Assembly (NCBI RefSeq): GCF_001870735.1
Contig: NZ_MORL01000013.1
Location: forward strand, 62,001-126,000
DNA: 64,000 nt
Source of the DNA: Arsenicibacter rosenii
Lineage (GTDB): Bacteria; Bacteroidota; Bacteroidia; Cytophagales; Spirosomataceae
Reading direction: 5' to 3'
Position numbers and translations under genes: made by a program. How positions within the stretch are numbered: position 1 is the first letter of the stretch; every line of letters starts with the position of its first letter. Of the stretch, positions 1 to 8,836 are shown in pieces. The notes beneath the pieces were generated by a model. The model was not told where the DNA came from, made no database searches, and saw only the letters and a list, made by a program, of their open reading frames with translations.

Positions 1-1061
1 CCGGTACCATTCGTAAAGTACGTGGTGTAGAAGTAGCCATCCTGATCCTTCGTCCGGAGGTCACCTCTCTCATACGAGTTGTAGAATGACGACGTCGGTA
101 CCGAGCTCCCCGTTCCTGTAGGACCGTTGTAGTTAATCGGCTTAAAGTTACCATAGAAGTTATCCATTGGATTACTTGCCACGGTAGCGTTATACTGCAA
201 CTGGAACAAATGCTCAAGCCGGTTTTCTGTCCGCTCGCTGTGCACATCTTCGTAAGTTGTGAACAGGTTGATTGTGCCCGGGTTAGCATTGGCGTATGTA
301 ATTACCTCCAGTGCTTTATCGGCGGCCAGTTTATAGTGTGACGCTCCTTTGTTCAGCGGAAAACCAGCCATTGTCAGGTATACTTTTGACAATTGTGTTT
401 TTACCGCAGCCAGGTTCGCACGACCGCTTAAATCCATCCATGACAGGCCTGCACTCTCAGCTGCCAGCAGGTCTTCTACGATCAGCTTGTAAATCTCTTC
501 CTGCGAAGCCCGCGCCGGACGGAAATCTTCCGACGTTGCTGTCTGCGGCTTAGTAACCAGCGGGATATCTCCCCACAGACGAACAGCTGTAAAATAAGCC
601 CATGCACGGAGGAAGCGGGCCTCTCCCAGAATTTTCGTTTTCTGAGCGTCCGGCATCGGCGTAATTGGCGGCACTCTGTCCAATACCAGGTTAGCCTGAG
701 CAATTACCCGGTACAGACCGTTCCAGTAGTTTACCACATGTATGGTATTGCCATCATGTGACATACTGTAGAGGTTGTTAAGGTCAGAGTTCTGGGCCGT
801 TTCAGTAGTCGACGTTCCGGTCATCGCTTCGAGAAGCTGCCAGTTCGACGAGAAGATATTGGCACCATCACCGATAAAACGCATGCTGGCATAAACCGAA
901 GCCAGCCCGGCTTCTGCGTGGTCAGGAATGGTATAGAAACTTGAGGTTGTCAGGTTAGATGGAGCGCGTTCATCTAAAAAGTCCGTACAGCCAACAGGTC
1001 CAAGCAAAACAGCGCCGAAAAGGGCAGCAGTACCTGCTCGTTTAATGATATTTAACTTCAT
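1..1061 (-). CDS. SusD/RagB-family outer-membrane lipoprotein (3' part lost at window edge)
   Basis: This is the first 353 codons of a SusD-like lipoprotein; the reading frame stays open to position 1, so the C-terminus lies outside the window. SusD proteins sit on the cell surface and bind glycans or other nutrients for their SusC channel. The N-terminus has a basic start, a hydrophobic stretch and a lipobox ending at Cys25 (LLGPVGC), followed by the family's usual TDFLDE-like start of the mature protein. The stretch EARFLRAWAYFTAVRLWGD, roughly residues 150-170, is a SusD hallmark. The ATG at 1061 lies 41 bp after the SusC stop, so the two genes are cotranscribed. Full-length relatives are about 500 residues. 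The substrate cannot be told from sequence alone. Confidence 0.93.
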   Translation of the reverse strand, partial: MKLNIIKRAGTAALFGAVLLGPVGCTDFLDERAPSNLTTSSFYTIPDHAEAGLASVYASMRFIGDGANIFSSNWQLLEAMTGTSTTETAQNSDLNNLYSMSHDGNTIHVVNYWNGLYRVIAQANLVLDRVPPITPMPDAQKTKILGEARFLRAWAYFTAVRLWGDIPLVTKPQTATSEDFRPARASQEEIYKLIVEDLLAAESAGLSWMDLSGRANLAAVKTQLSKVYLTMAGFPLNKGASHYKLAADKALEVITYANANPGTINLFTTYEDVHSERTENRLEHLFQLQYNATVASNPMDNFYGNFKPINYNGPTGTGSSVPTSSFYNSYERGDLRTKDQDGYFYTTYFTNGT

Positions 1062-1102
1062 GTTGAGAATCTCTTTTGAACGTTAATGAGTTTCGTGATC
1101 GA

Positions 1103-4100
1103 TTAGAAAGCAACCTGTAAACCTAACATGTAGGTTGTAGGCTTCGGATAGTTGTGCCAGATCATACCCTGAGAGAACGCGCTGTTGCCGTCACCCTGGT
1201 TGGTCGGTGTTACTTCCGGATCACCAACAATCGGATCTTCCACTAACAGGAAGAAGTTCTGTGCACTGGCATACACCCGGAGTTTACTCATCTTCAGGCG
1301 GCTTGTCAGCTCGCTTGGGAATGTGTATCCAACCAACAGGTTACGGCCACGCAGGAACGAACCATTTTTAATCCAGTGGCTATCCACGTTTGTTACATAA
1401 CCGGCACGTGTTTCACGGATTTCAGCAATCATGGTATTCTGATTCTGCGGTGTCCATGCGTTCAGTACCGATGAGTAGCTGTTAGCCAGCGCCTGACGGT
1501 CTTCACTTGGGTGCAGGTTCATCAGCATAACATCGTTACCATACATGAACTGCAATTCCAGCGTAGCATCAAAGCCTTTGTAACGGAATGAGTTTGTCAT
1601 AGCACCCCATCCTTTCGGGCTACCGTTACCGATAATGCTGCGGTCAGCGTCCGTGATGGCCTTATCGCCGTTAACATCAAGATATTTGATATCGCCCGGC
1701 AGCATAGTCAGGTTGTTCCGGTAGCTGGCAAACTTAGCAGCCTCTTCGCGCTCGGCTTCGCTCCATACGCCCAGACGGGTCAGACCCCAGAATGAACCTA
1801 CCGGCTCACCTACGCGGATCACGTTTGTCGGGTTTGTAAAGTTAGGACCACCTACGTTAAAGATATCAGACGGCGTTGCCAGTGAAAGCACTTTGTTCCG
1901 GTTCAGCGACAGGTTGAACGATGTGTTCCAGCTGAAACCGCCACGGTCAATATTAACTGTGTTCAGACCAAATTCAAAGCCCTGGTTCTGCATTGAACCC
2001 ACGTTCCGGCGGATTGTACCGTAACCGCTCGTGCGTGGAACCGGTGCATCAAGAAGCATGTCTGTTGTCTTACGATAGTAATAGTCAGCTTCCAGTGTTA
2101 CACGGCCTTTCAGGATACCAACTTCAACACCGATGTCAGCCTGAGCTGTTTTTTCCCAGCGCAGATCCGGGTTGGCCAGACGGTCAATACCAGTACCACC
2201 TACGCGGGTATCGTTATAAATTGTTGAATAGTTAGAGCTTAACAGGGCCAGTGATGAATACGGCGGAATTTCCGAGTTACCCGTCAGACCATAGCTGGTA
2301 CGTAATTTCAGGTTCGAAATCAGGCTGTTGTTTTTCAGGAAGCTTTCTTCAGATACACGCCATGCAAACGCTGCCGACGGGAAGAAGGCATACTTGTGGT
2401 TAGCACCGAATTTCGACGAACCGTCCATACGACCGGTTACCGTAAACAAATACTTCTCCATCAGGCTGTAGTTAACCCGGCCAAAGTATGAGTTAAAGGC
2501 AAAACGCGATGCGTTTGACGATACCTGCGGGTTTGTAGCCCCTGCACCCAGGTTATTAAACCCGAAGTAATCCGTCGCAAAGTTCTGTACAGTAGCCCCC
2601 ATGCTGAAGAAGTTGGTTTCCTGCCACGACAAACCTAATAAAGCCGTTAAGTGCTGGTTATCACGAATCTGCTTGTTATAAGTCAGGTAGTTTTCCAGTG
2701 ACCAGAAGCTTTCCTTACGGTTCCGCGTTGCGGCGTTACCTAACTGACCAGGGTTCAGTGTACGGGTTTGTGATTCGTTGTTTTCCTGCGTTAAAATGTT
2801 AACCCCCAGAACTGTACGCATTTCAAGCCCTTTCGCAATATTGATGTTGCTATACAGGCTACCTAACGTTGTCTGCGTATTCAGGATATACCGGCGATCC
2901 ATCAGGCGGTGCATAGAGCTGAACGTACCTTCCGCACTCGGGTAATCCCGGTTGCTGGCATAGCGGCCATCTGCATATTTAACCGGCAGGAACGGGAAAT
3001 CTTCCACAATCTGACGGGCAACGGCGTCATTGATGTCGACTAAGTTCTCCGTCTGGTTGTTGTAGCTCAGTGTACCACCGACTTTCAACCATTTTTTGAT
3101 TTGATCATCAATCGTGAAGCGGCCCGAATAGCGTTTCATGTACGATGTTTTGATCAGACCCTGATCGTCGCGGAAGCCCAGGGATAACGAGTATTGTGTG
3201 CGTTCGTTACCACCGCTGAAACCTAACTGATGGTTCTGAGACAGCTTGTTCTGTGTTGTTTCCTTAAACCAGTCTGTATCGTACAGTGGGTTCAGGTTCG
3301 CATCGAATACACCAGGGTAAGCAGCGCTGTACGCTTTTCTCCGGGCAATCGGATCTAAGCTTGTATACTTACCCGCAGCCCAGCCAGCCGGGTCATATTT
3401 CTTAATGTTTGCGTAAGCCAGATCTTCCGTAGCCAGATACTCTTTCGCATTCAATACGCGCGGCCGGTTTGGTCCGATTGTATTTACGCTGAAATCGGCG
3501 TTATAGGTAACCATACCTTCGCCGGCTTTTCCTTTCTTAGTTGTAACAAGGATAACCCCGTTGGCACCGCGGGCACCGTAGATCGCCGTCGACGAGGCGT
3601 CTTTCAATACTTCGATGGAAACAATGTCATTCGGGTTAATGTAATCAATTGCCGAACTGAATTGTGCCTGGTTACCTTGCGGCAACATTACACCGTCAAC
3701 CACATACAACGGGTTGTTTGACGAGTTAATCGAGCTGAAACCACGGATACGCACCGTTGTACGACCACCGGGACGGCCCGAGTTATTGTTTACCTGTACA
3801 CCCGGCATACGGCCTGCCAGCGCCTGGTTCAGCGAAGCAGCAGGGCGTTCCTGAAGCTGGGCCTGTTTTACACCTGCTACGGCACCTGTTAAATCGGACT
3901 TCTTCTGCGTACCGTAACCGATTACAACGATCTCGTCGAGCATTTTGTTATCGGCCTGCAGCGACAGGTTAATCGCCGACTGGTTACCTACCGGTACTTC
4001 CTGTGCCTTGTAACCTACAAATGAGAAGACAAGTGTTACATTCCCATCCGGTACATCTAAGCGATACTGGCCGTTCGGATCCGTTACAGCCCCTCTAGTG

Positions 4101-4339
4101 GTCCCTTTAATAACAACACTTACACCCGGCAGCGGCGCATTGCTTTCGTCCGTCACTTTACCGGTAATCGTTCTGTCAACCATGTTAACAGAAACCGTTG
4201 TGGCTTTAATGGCTAATTCTTTGAACTCTGTTCCTTCTGCGTAAGAGAAGCCTGTACAGCATAATGCTATTAGCAGTGGGGTTGTAGACAAGCTCACCAT
4301 CCTGCGAGGCAGAGAACGTGATCGTAATGGTTTTACCAT
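1103..4339 (-). CDS. SusC/RagA-family TonB-dependent outer-membrane transporter
   Basis: This 1078-residue protein is a complete SusC-type channel that imports ligands captured by the adjacent SusD, powered by TonB. A signal peptide covers about residues 1-35. A carboxypeptidase-regulatory-like domain follows (about 57-122, starting RTITGKVTDE). The plug contains the SusC signature DEIVVIGYGTQKKSDLTGAV and STAIYGARGANGVILVTTKKG. The remainder is a beta-barrel that ends in a terminal Phe (LGLQVAF), as is usual for outer-membrane barrels. There is no N-terminal STN domain and no sigma/anti-sigma pair nearby, so FecI/FecR-type control is unlikely. A terminator at 4571-4603 separates it from the upstream GMC gene. 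I saw no clear TAnnTTTG promoter in 4340-4570. Confidence 0.96.
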   Translation of the reverse strand: MVKPLRSRSLPRRMVSLSTTPLLIALCCTGFSYAEGTEFKELAIKATTVSVNMVDRTITGKVTDESNAPLPGVSVVIKGTTRGAVTDPNGQYRLDVPDGNVTLVFSFVGYKAQEVPVGNQSAINLSLQADNKMLDEIVVIGYGTQKKSDLTGAVAGVKQAQLQERPAASLNQALAGRMPGVQVNNNSGRPGGRTTVRIRGFSSINSSNNPLYVVDGVMLPQGNQAQFSSAIDYINPNDIVSIEVLKDASSTAIYGARGANGVILVTTKKGKAGEGMVTYNADFSVNTIGPNRPRVLNAKEYLATEDLAYANIKKYDPAGWAAGKYTSLDPIARRKAYSAAYPGVFDANLNPLYDTDWFKETTQNKLSQNHQLGFSGGNERTQYSLSLGFRDDQGLIKTSYMKRYSGRFTIDDQIKKWLKVGGTLSYNNQTENLVDINDAVARQIVEDFPFLPVKYADGRYASNRDYPSAEGTFSSMHRLMDRRYILNTQTTLGSLYSNINIAKGLEMRTVLGVNILTQENNESQTRTLNPGQLGNAATRNRKESFWSLENYLTYNKQIRDNQHLTALLGLSWQETNFFSMGATVQNFATDYFGFNNLGAGATNPQVSSNASRFAFNSYFGRVNYSLMEKYLFTVTGRMDGSSKFGANHKYAFFPSAAFAWRVSEESFLKNNSLISNLKLRTSYGLTGNSEIPPYSSLALLSSNYSTIYNDTRVGGTGIDRLANPDLRWEKTAQADIGVEVGILKGRVTLEADYYYRKTTDMLLDAPVPRTSGYGTIRRNVGSMQNQGFEFGLNTVNIDRGGFSWNTSFNLSLNRNKVLSLATPSDIFNVGGPNFTNPTNVIRVGEPVGSFWGLTRLGVWSEAEREEAAKFASYRNNLTMLPGDIKYLDVNGDKAITDADRSIIGNGSPKGWGAMTNSFRYKGFDATLELQFMYGNDVMLMNLHPSEDRQALANSYSSVLNAWTPQNQNTMIAEIRETRAGYVTNVDSHWIKNGSFLRGRNLLVGYTFPSELTSRLKMSKLRVYASAQNFFLLVEDPIVGDPEVTPTNQGDGNSAFSQGMIWHNYPKPTTYMLGLQVAF

Positions 4340-4570
4340 AAGCTTGAGTTGCCGGCTAACCGACAGTTTAGGTTTATTAACAATTGAGCGATAAGAAGAT
4401 TATTTGTTAATAAACCAATCCCGTTGCTTTAACTACTCATCACTTTTTAATCTTTGTCAAAAAATCTGCATTTTTAGTAAAGATTGCACACAGCATTAAC
4501 AGCCCCATAACATTATAATAACAATATATACAACTGAAAATCAACAATTTAAACTAAACAGTAAGACATT

Positions 4571-4603
4571 AAAAAAGGGATGCAACTTTTGCATCCCTTT
4601 TTT
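4571..4603 (-). terminator. Rho-independent terminator after the GMC gene
   Basis: A perfect 15-bp stem (AAAAAAGGGATGCAA) with a 3-nt loop lies just downstream of the GMC oxidoreductase stop, and on the minus strand the stem ends in a run of U. It separates the GMC/subunit-3 transcript from the SusC/SusD transcript. Confidence 0.85.
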
Positions 4604-4622
4604 AAAAAACAATTAAATAATA

Positions 4623-6341
4623 TTACAAATTCTGTTTTTTCAGCTCTCTTACTGCAAAATCTGCGGCTCTCGCCGTTAATGCCATGTATGTAAGCGATGG
4701 GTTTACACAGGATGAAGAAACCATGGCTGCACCATCAGTAACGAACACATTTTTAGCCCCCCAAACCTGATTATTGCCGTTCAGGACCGACGTTTTCGGA
4801 TCACGCCCCATACGGGCGGTTCCCATTTCGTGGATACCGATGCCTGGATTTTTCGTCAGGTCATTGCGGGTTTTAATGTTTTTCGCCCCGGCAGCTTCCA
4901 GCATGTTCGCCGCTTCGTTCATCATGGCAATCCGCATGCGCTGTGCGTTTTCGCCCCAGCCCGAGTCGAACTCAATGACCGGCAAGCCCCACTTGTCTTT
5001 CTGATCAGACAGCCGCATCCGGTTGTTCGAATCCGGCAAGGTTTCGCCGAAGCCCCCAATGTTGAACGTCCACTTGCCAGGCTCAGTCAGGGCTTCCTTA
5101 AAGTCAGCGCCAAAGCCTTTCATACCGGCACCCCGCTCCCAGCCCTGACGGCTGCCGCCGCCCTGGTAGCCGAAGCCACGGACGAAATCACGTTTGTTGT
5201 CATTACCCCAGTTGGCAAACCGCGGAATGTAGATCCCGTTACCGCGACGGCCGTAGTAGTAGCTGTCTTCCATGCCTTCGAACTCACCCGATGCACCCGC
5301 GTTCAGGTGATGGTCCATAATATTACGGCCCAGCTGATCGGAGTCATTGCCCAACCCATTCGGGAAACGCTTCGATTTCGACTGCATCATGAGCCAGGCG
5401 GTATTAATAGCCGACGCATTCAGGAACAGAATCTTCGCGTAATATTCGTGGTGTTGTTTCGTGTTCTGATCGATCACGCGGACCCCTACCGCCTTGTTGA
5501 GCTTGTCGTCGAAAATAACCTCGTAGGCAATCTTATCGGTAACGATGGTCAGACGGCCGGTTTTGGCAGCGGCCGGCAACGTTGCCGACTGGGTGCTGAA
5601 GTAAGCGCCGAACGGGCAACCCCGGCTACACAGGTTCCGCGACTGACACTGTGCCCGGCCCAGATCCGTGTGGATTTTGGTTGGTGAGGTCAGAATGGCC
5701 GGACGGCCGATGGTCATATGGCGGCCCGGGAAATGGGTTTCAATCGCTGATTTTACTTTTTTCTCAGCGCAGTTCATTTCCATCGGCTTCAGAAACTCAC
5801 CGTCGGGCAACACATCCAGCCCTTCTTTCTGACCGGATACGCCCACAAAGCGTTCTACGTACGAATACCATGGGGCAATGTCTTTGTACCGGATCGGCCA
5901 GTCAACGCCGTGGCCGTCTTCGAGGTTAGCCGTAAAGTCGCGTTCGTTGAAGCGGTAGCTCTGGCGGCCCCACATCAGCGAGCGGCCACCGAGGTGATAC
6001 CCCCGGATCCAGTCGAACGGTCGTTTTTCGAGGTATGGGTTTTCCTTATCGTTTTCGAACAGGTAGCGGGTTGGTTCGTTGGCGGTGTAGCCGGTCCGGA
6101 CACTGGCCCAGTATTCTTCCCGCGCGATGTTATCCACGCGGCTGCGGTGCAGAAACTCCCACGGATCTTTCATGGCCGTTTCATAGCCCGACACGTGTTT
6201 GAGGTCGCGGCCACGCTCCAGCATCAGCACCCGCAAGCCCTTTTCGGTTAATTCTTTGGCAGCCCAGCCGCCGGAAATGCCTGACCCTACCACAATGGCA
6301 TCGTAGGTCGCGGCTTTTTTGGCATCTATATTAAGGTACAT
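4623..6341 (-). CDS. GMC-family FAD-dependent oxidoreductase (probable glycoside 3-dehydrogenase catalytic subunit)
   Basis: This 572-residue protein has an N-terminal FAD-binding motif GSGISG (residues 19-24) and a GMC C-terminal domain with the expected catalytic pair: His504 in GIHEMGTARMG and Asn547 in CVNPSLT. Cys232, Cys238 and Cys242 form a C-x5-C-x3-C cluster resembling the iron-sulfur site of bacterial FAD glucose/glucoside dehydrogenase alpha subunits. It has no obvious signal peptide. Its upstream neighbour, 63 bp away, is a gluconate 2-dehydrogenase subunit 3 homologue, which in this family acts as the small gamma subunit and can carry the catalytic subunit through the Tat system. 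Oxidation of a sugar C3 hydroxyl is an inference from this pairing and from the nearby DUF1080 gene; oxidation at another position is possible. Confidence 0.9.
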   Translation of the reverse strand: MYLNIDAKKAATYDAIVVGSGISGGWAAKELTEKGLRVLMLERGRDLKHVSGYETAMKDPWEFLHRSRVDNIAREEYWASVRTGYTANEPTRYLFENDKENPYLEKRPFDWIRGYHLGGRSLMWGRQSYRFNERDFTANLEDGHGVDWPIRYKDIAPWYSYVERFVGVSGQKEGLDVLPDGEFLKPMEMNCAEKKVKSAIETHFPGRHMTIGRPAILTSPTKIHTDLGRAQCQSRNLCSRGCPFGAYFSTQSATLPAAAKTGRLTIVTDKIAYEVIFDDKLNKAVGVRVIDQNTKQHHEYYAKILFLNASAINTAWLMMQSKSKRFPNGLGNDSDQLGRNIMDHHLNAGASGEFEGMEDSYYYGRRGNGIYIPRFANWGNDNKRDFVRGFGYQGGGSRQGWERGAGMKGFGADFKEALTEPGKWTFNIGGFGETLPDSNNRMRLSDQKDKWGLPVIEFDSGWGENAQRMRIAMMNEAANMLEAAGAKNIKTRNDLTKNPGIGIHEMGTARMGRDPKTSVLNGNNQVWGAKNVFVTDGAAMVSSSCVNPSLTYMALTARAADFAVRELKKQNL

Positions 6342-6404
6342 GTTTCTGTAGTTAAAGGGGGTTGTCTGATTATACGGCGCCGGGTCGGGTAACCCGGGTC
6401 AGGG

Positions 6405-7040
6405 CTAGGTTGCCCAGGCTTTCTGGCCTTTTTCGTATTTCACGCAACCTTCATAACGGCCGGGAATGGCGATATACCGCAGCGCTTTGGTCGCGCCGAT
6501 TTCGGATGAAAAGTAACCCAGCAGGGTCAGTTCTTTCGTCAGCGGGAAGAACGGCACCGGCGGATCCGACTTTTTCTTTTTCTCTTCCTTAATCTGACCG
6601 GTTTCGGCATCAACGTCTTTAGCTTTGGCCGCCTGACGACTGGCTTTGGCTTCTTCTTCGGCAGCGGTTTCAAACTGCGTCAGAATCGCGTGCTTCTGCT
6701 CGTTCGAAAGTGCAACAAACGATTTACTGTACGCCTTCTGGCTGGCTTCATCCACCGCAACTAATCCTTTACGGAAGTGATCCTGCTGTTCGGGGCTGTA
6801 ACAGTCTTTCACCATCAGTTCGATAAACGGACCGACCCCGGCAGCTTTAGCTCCGGGTGTTGTCGTAGTCGGGATGATGGCTTCGGCAATATCAGCCAGC
6901 ATCGTTTGCTGATCTGCCGTCAGCGAAAAGGTAGACGGGGCGGCTTTTCCCGGCTCGCGCAGGATAGCCGCCATGGTTGGGGCCGACAGGGTACTGCCCA
7001 TCAACAACGCTACCCGTTGTAAGGCATCTCTTCTGTTCAA
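6405..7040 (-). CDS. gluconate 2-dehydrogenase subunit 3 family protein (GMC partner subunit)
   Basis: This 211-residue protein belongs to the small-subunit family that pairs with GMC dehydrogenases. The N-terminus (NRRDALQRVALLMG) is a twin-arginine-type signal, consistent with export of the folded flavoenzyme complex. The rest is mostly helical, with a charged Lys/Glu-rich stretch (TGQIKEEKKKKSDPP, about residues 148-162). The start is a TTG at 7040: no in-frame ATG or GTG occurs between the upstream in-frame stop (7053-7055) and this codon, and the Tat motif begins there. It is first in the operon with the GMC gene and diverges from the DUF1080 gene across a 135-bp gap. Confidence 0.88.
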   Translation of the reverse strand: MNRRDALQRVALLMGSTLSAPTMAAILREPGKAAPSTFSLTADQQTMLADIAEAIIPTTTTPGAKAAGVGPFIELMVKDCYSPEQQDHFRKGLVAVDEASQKAYSKSFVALSNEQKHAILTQFETAAEEEAKASRQAAKAKDVDAETGQIKEEKKKKSDPPVPFFPLTKELTLLGYFSSEIGATKALRYIAIPGRYEGCVKYEKGQKAWAT

Positions 7041-7069
7041 GTTAAAGTAGATTTAAATTGTGATCGACT

Positions 7070-7085
7070 CTTATACGCTTATAAG
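7070..7085. promoter_or_regulatory. short inverted repeat in the divergent promoter region, possible operator
   Basis: CTTATA-CGCT-TATAAG is a perfect 6-bp inverted repeat in the 135-bp gap between the divergent subunit-3 and DUF1080 genes. Its position would allow one regulator to control both. No regulator gene is adjacent, and a repeat this short can arise by chance. Confidence 0.25.
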
Positions 7086-7175
7086 GCAAATAGTTCAGCG
7101 TTTTACTTACTTTATTGTCTCACCTGCGGGCAAACCTGATTTCGTTTGACCTACCAAATTACTCCATTTTATTCT

Positions 7176-8063
7176 ATGAAAAAATCATTTTTGTCACTTA
7201 TTCTGTCCTGCCTCAGCCTGTCTGCCCTTTTTGCTCAGTCCAGCGCGAAGAAAGAAGACTGGCAATCGCTCTTCAACGGTAAGGACCTGACGGGCTGGGA
7301 TATCAAAATCGCCGGCCAACCGCTGAACGACAATTATAAAAATACGTTTCTGGTCGAAGACGGCATGTTGCGGGTTAGCTATAAGGAATACGACAAGTTC
7401 AATGATAAGTATGGCCACATCTATTATAAAACGCCTTACTCCCACTACCGCATCCGGTTCGAATACCGTTTCCAGGGAGATCAGGTACCCGGCGGTGCTA
7501 ACTGGAACGTACGCAACAGCGGGATTATGTTTCATTCCCAGTCGGCGGCAAGCCTCACGTTTGAGCAACATTTTCCGGTATCGCTGGAGATGCAGCTGCT
7601 GGGCGGTCTGGGGAAAGGCCCCCGACACACCGGCAACCTCTGCTCACCCGGCACCATTGTCGATATGAACGGCAAATTTGCCAATGCGCATTGCATCGAC
7701 TCAGATTCTAAAACATACGACGGGGATCAGTGGGTTAAGGCAGAAGCCATCGTGCTGGGCGATTCGGTCGTTTATCACCTCATCGACGGAAATACCGTAC
7801 TCGCCTACCAGAACATCCGCATCGGCGGTACACTCGACGGCGATTTCCGGAAAATGATGAATATCGCCAATGCCGATGCGTGGGCTCCCAAACTGAATAC
7901 ACAGCTGAGCGAAGGCTACATCGCTCTCCAGGCCGAAAGCCATGCCATTGACTTCCGTGGCATCGAGCTCCTCAACCTGAAAGGCTGCATGAACCCCAGG
8001 GCGGTTAATTATAAAGCGTATTATGTTAAACACGATCCTTCGGCCTGTAAATTCCGGAGGTAA
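7176..8063 (+). CDS. secreted DUF1080 / 3-keto-disaccharide hydrolase domain protein
   Basis: This 295-residue protein has a signal peptide (MKKSFLSLILSCLSLSALFAQ) followed by a DUF1080 jelly-roll domain that opens with the family signature WQSLFNGKDLTGWD. The Pfam family (PF06439) is named 3-keto-disaccharide hydrolase because members cleave glycosides oxidised at C3. The ATG at 7176 was chosen over an earlier TTG at 7146 because the signal peptide begins there. The C-terminal tail (GCMNPRAVNYKAYYVKHDPSAC, about residues 271-292) carries a Cys-Asn-Pro...Ala-x-Asn-Tyr...Asp-x-Ser-x-Cys motif, a small disulfide-type module. It is divergent from the GMC/subunit-3 operon, which would supply the keto substrate. 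Exact substrate unknown. Confidence 0.88.
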   Translation: MKKSFLSLILSCLSLSALFAQSSAKKEDWQSLFNGKDLTGWDIKIAGQPLNDNYKNTFLVEDGMLRVSYKEYDKFNDKYGHIYYKTPYSHYRIRFEYRFQGDQVPGGANWNVRNSGIMFHSQSAASLTFEQHFPVSLEMQLLGGLGKGPRHTGNLCSPGTIVDMNGKFANAHCIDSDSKTYDGDQWVKAEAIVLGDSVVYHLIDGNTVLAYQNIRIGGTLDGDFRKMMNIANADAWAPKLNTQLSEGYIALQAESHAIDFRGIELLNLKGCMNPRAVNYKAYYVKHDPSACKFRR

Positions 8064-8078
8064 ACAACCACAAACCAC

Positions 8079-8756
8079 ATGAGTCATATTGATTTCCAGC
8101 AAGTTGCTCAGCAATTACGGCAACCCGAGGGCGAGATGGGCCGCGAAGTAGGCCAGAAAATGAACCGGAGCAACGCGTTTATGTACGAGCTGACGATGAG
8201 TCACCTCGATCTGCAGCCCGGTGAGCGCTTACTGGAAATCGGTATGGGCAACGGCCACTTTACCGGCGAGCTCCTCGCGCCGCAGCCCACGGCAACCTTT
8301 GACGGCTGCGATTTCTCGGCAACCATGGTTGCCGAAGCGACCGCTCTGAATCAGTCTCTGGTTGATGCCGGACGGGTACGGTTTCATCAGACCACGGCCG
8401 ACCGGCTCCCGTTTGCGGATCAGTCGTTCGACAAAATTATTACCATCAACACCATCTATTTCTGGGAAAATCCGGCCGATGAGTTACGCGAAATCCGGCG
8501 GGTGCTGAAGCCGGATGGCCTTTTTTTCATCGGAATCCGTACTAAATCCAGCATGCAGCTGCTCCCTTTTACCCAATACGGCTTTCATCTGTATGATTCG
8601 GCCGAGCTGGCAGATCTGCTTAATACGCAGGGTTTTGTCATTGAGTCGGTTATCAAGGAAGAGGAACCGGCACACGGTATCGCCGGCGAGGTATTTAACA
8701 TGGTAACTATTCTGTTAAAAGCCCGACGACCAACGATTATTGGGGCGTTGCAGTGA
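8079..8756 (+). CDS. class I SAM-dependent methyltransferase
   Basis: This 225-residue protein is a Rossmann-fold methyltransferase of the Methyltransf_11 type. SAM-binding motif I is LLEIGMGNGHFTGELL (about residues 49-64), the acidic residue of the next strand is in FDGCDFSATM, and the post-motif DRLPFADQSFDKIITINTIYFWENP is typical of ubiquinone/menaquinone- or small-molecule-type methyltransferases. It starts 15 bp after the DUF1080 stop, so it is probably in the same transcript. The acceptor substrate is not identifiable. A hairpin follows at 8763-8799. Confidence 0.88.
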   Translation: MSHIDFQQVAQQLRQPEGEMGREVGQKMNRSNAFMYELTMSHLDLQPGERLLEIGMGNGHFTGELLAPQPTATFDGCDFSATMVAEATALNQSLVDAGRVRFHQTTADRLPFADQSFDKIITINTIYFWENPADELREIRRVLKPDGLFFIGIRTKSSMQLLPFTQYGFHLYDSAELADLLNTQGFVIESVIKEEEPAHGIAGEVFNMVTILLKARRPTIIGALQ

Positions 8757-8762
8757 TAATAC

Positions 8763-8799
8763 CGTCGAAATCCTCTATTTTCATGGTTTCATTTCGACG
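8763..8799 (+). terminator. probable terminator after the methyltransferase gene
   Basis: CGTCGAAAT (8763-8771) pairs perfectly with ATTTCGACG (8791-8799), followed by TATTTTTAAAT. It falls inside the longest possible reading of the permease N-terminus, which supports the later permease start at 8837. Confidence 0.6.
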
Positions 8800-8836
8800 T
8801 ATTTTTAAATCAACGTACTCAATTACTTACTCTAAA

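Noticed and set aside
4830-5687. 285-codon open frame opposite the GMC oxidoreductase gene
   Set aside because: It is antisense to a strongly conserved gene, shows no domain or signal and reflects codon bias of the real frame. The same applies to the long frames at 16279-16992, 32289-33137, 43866-44780 and 45055-45861.
8753-8836. 28-residue N-terminal extension of the sugar permease
   Set aside because: The extension crosses a 9-bp hairpin with a T-tract and does not resemble the family; the ATG at 8837 fits better.
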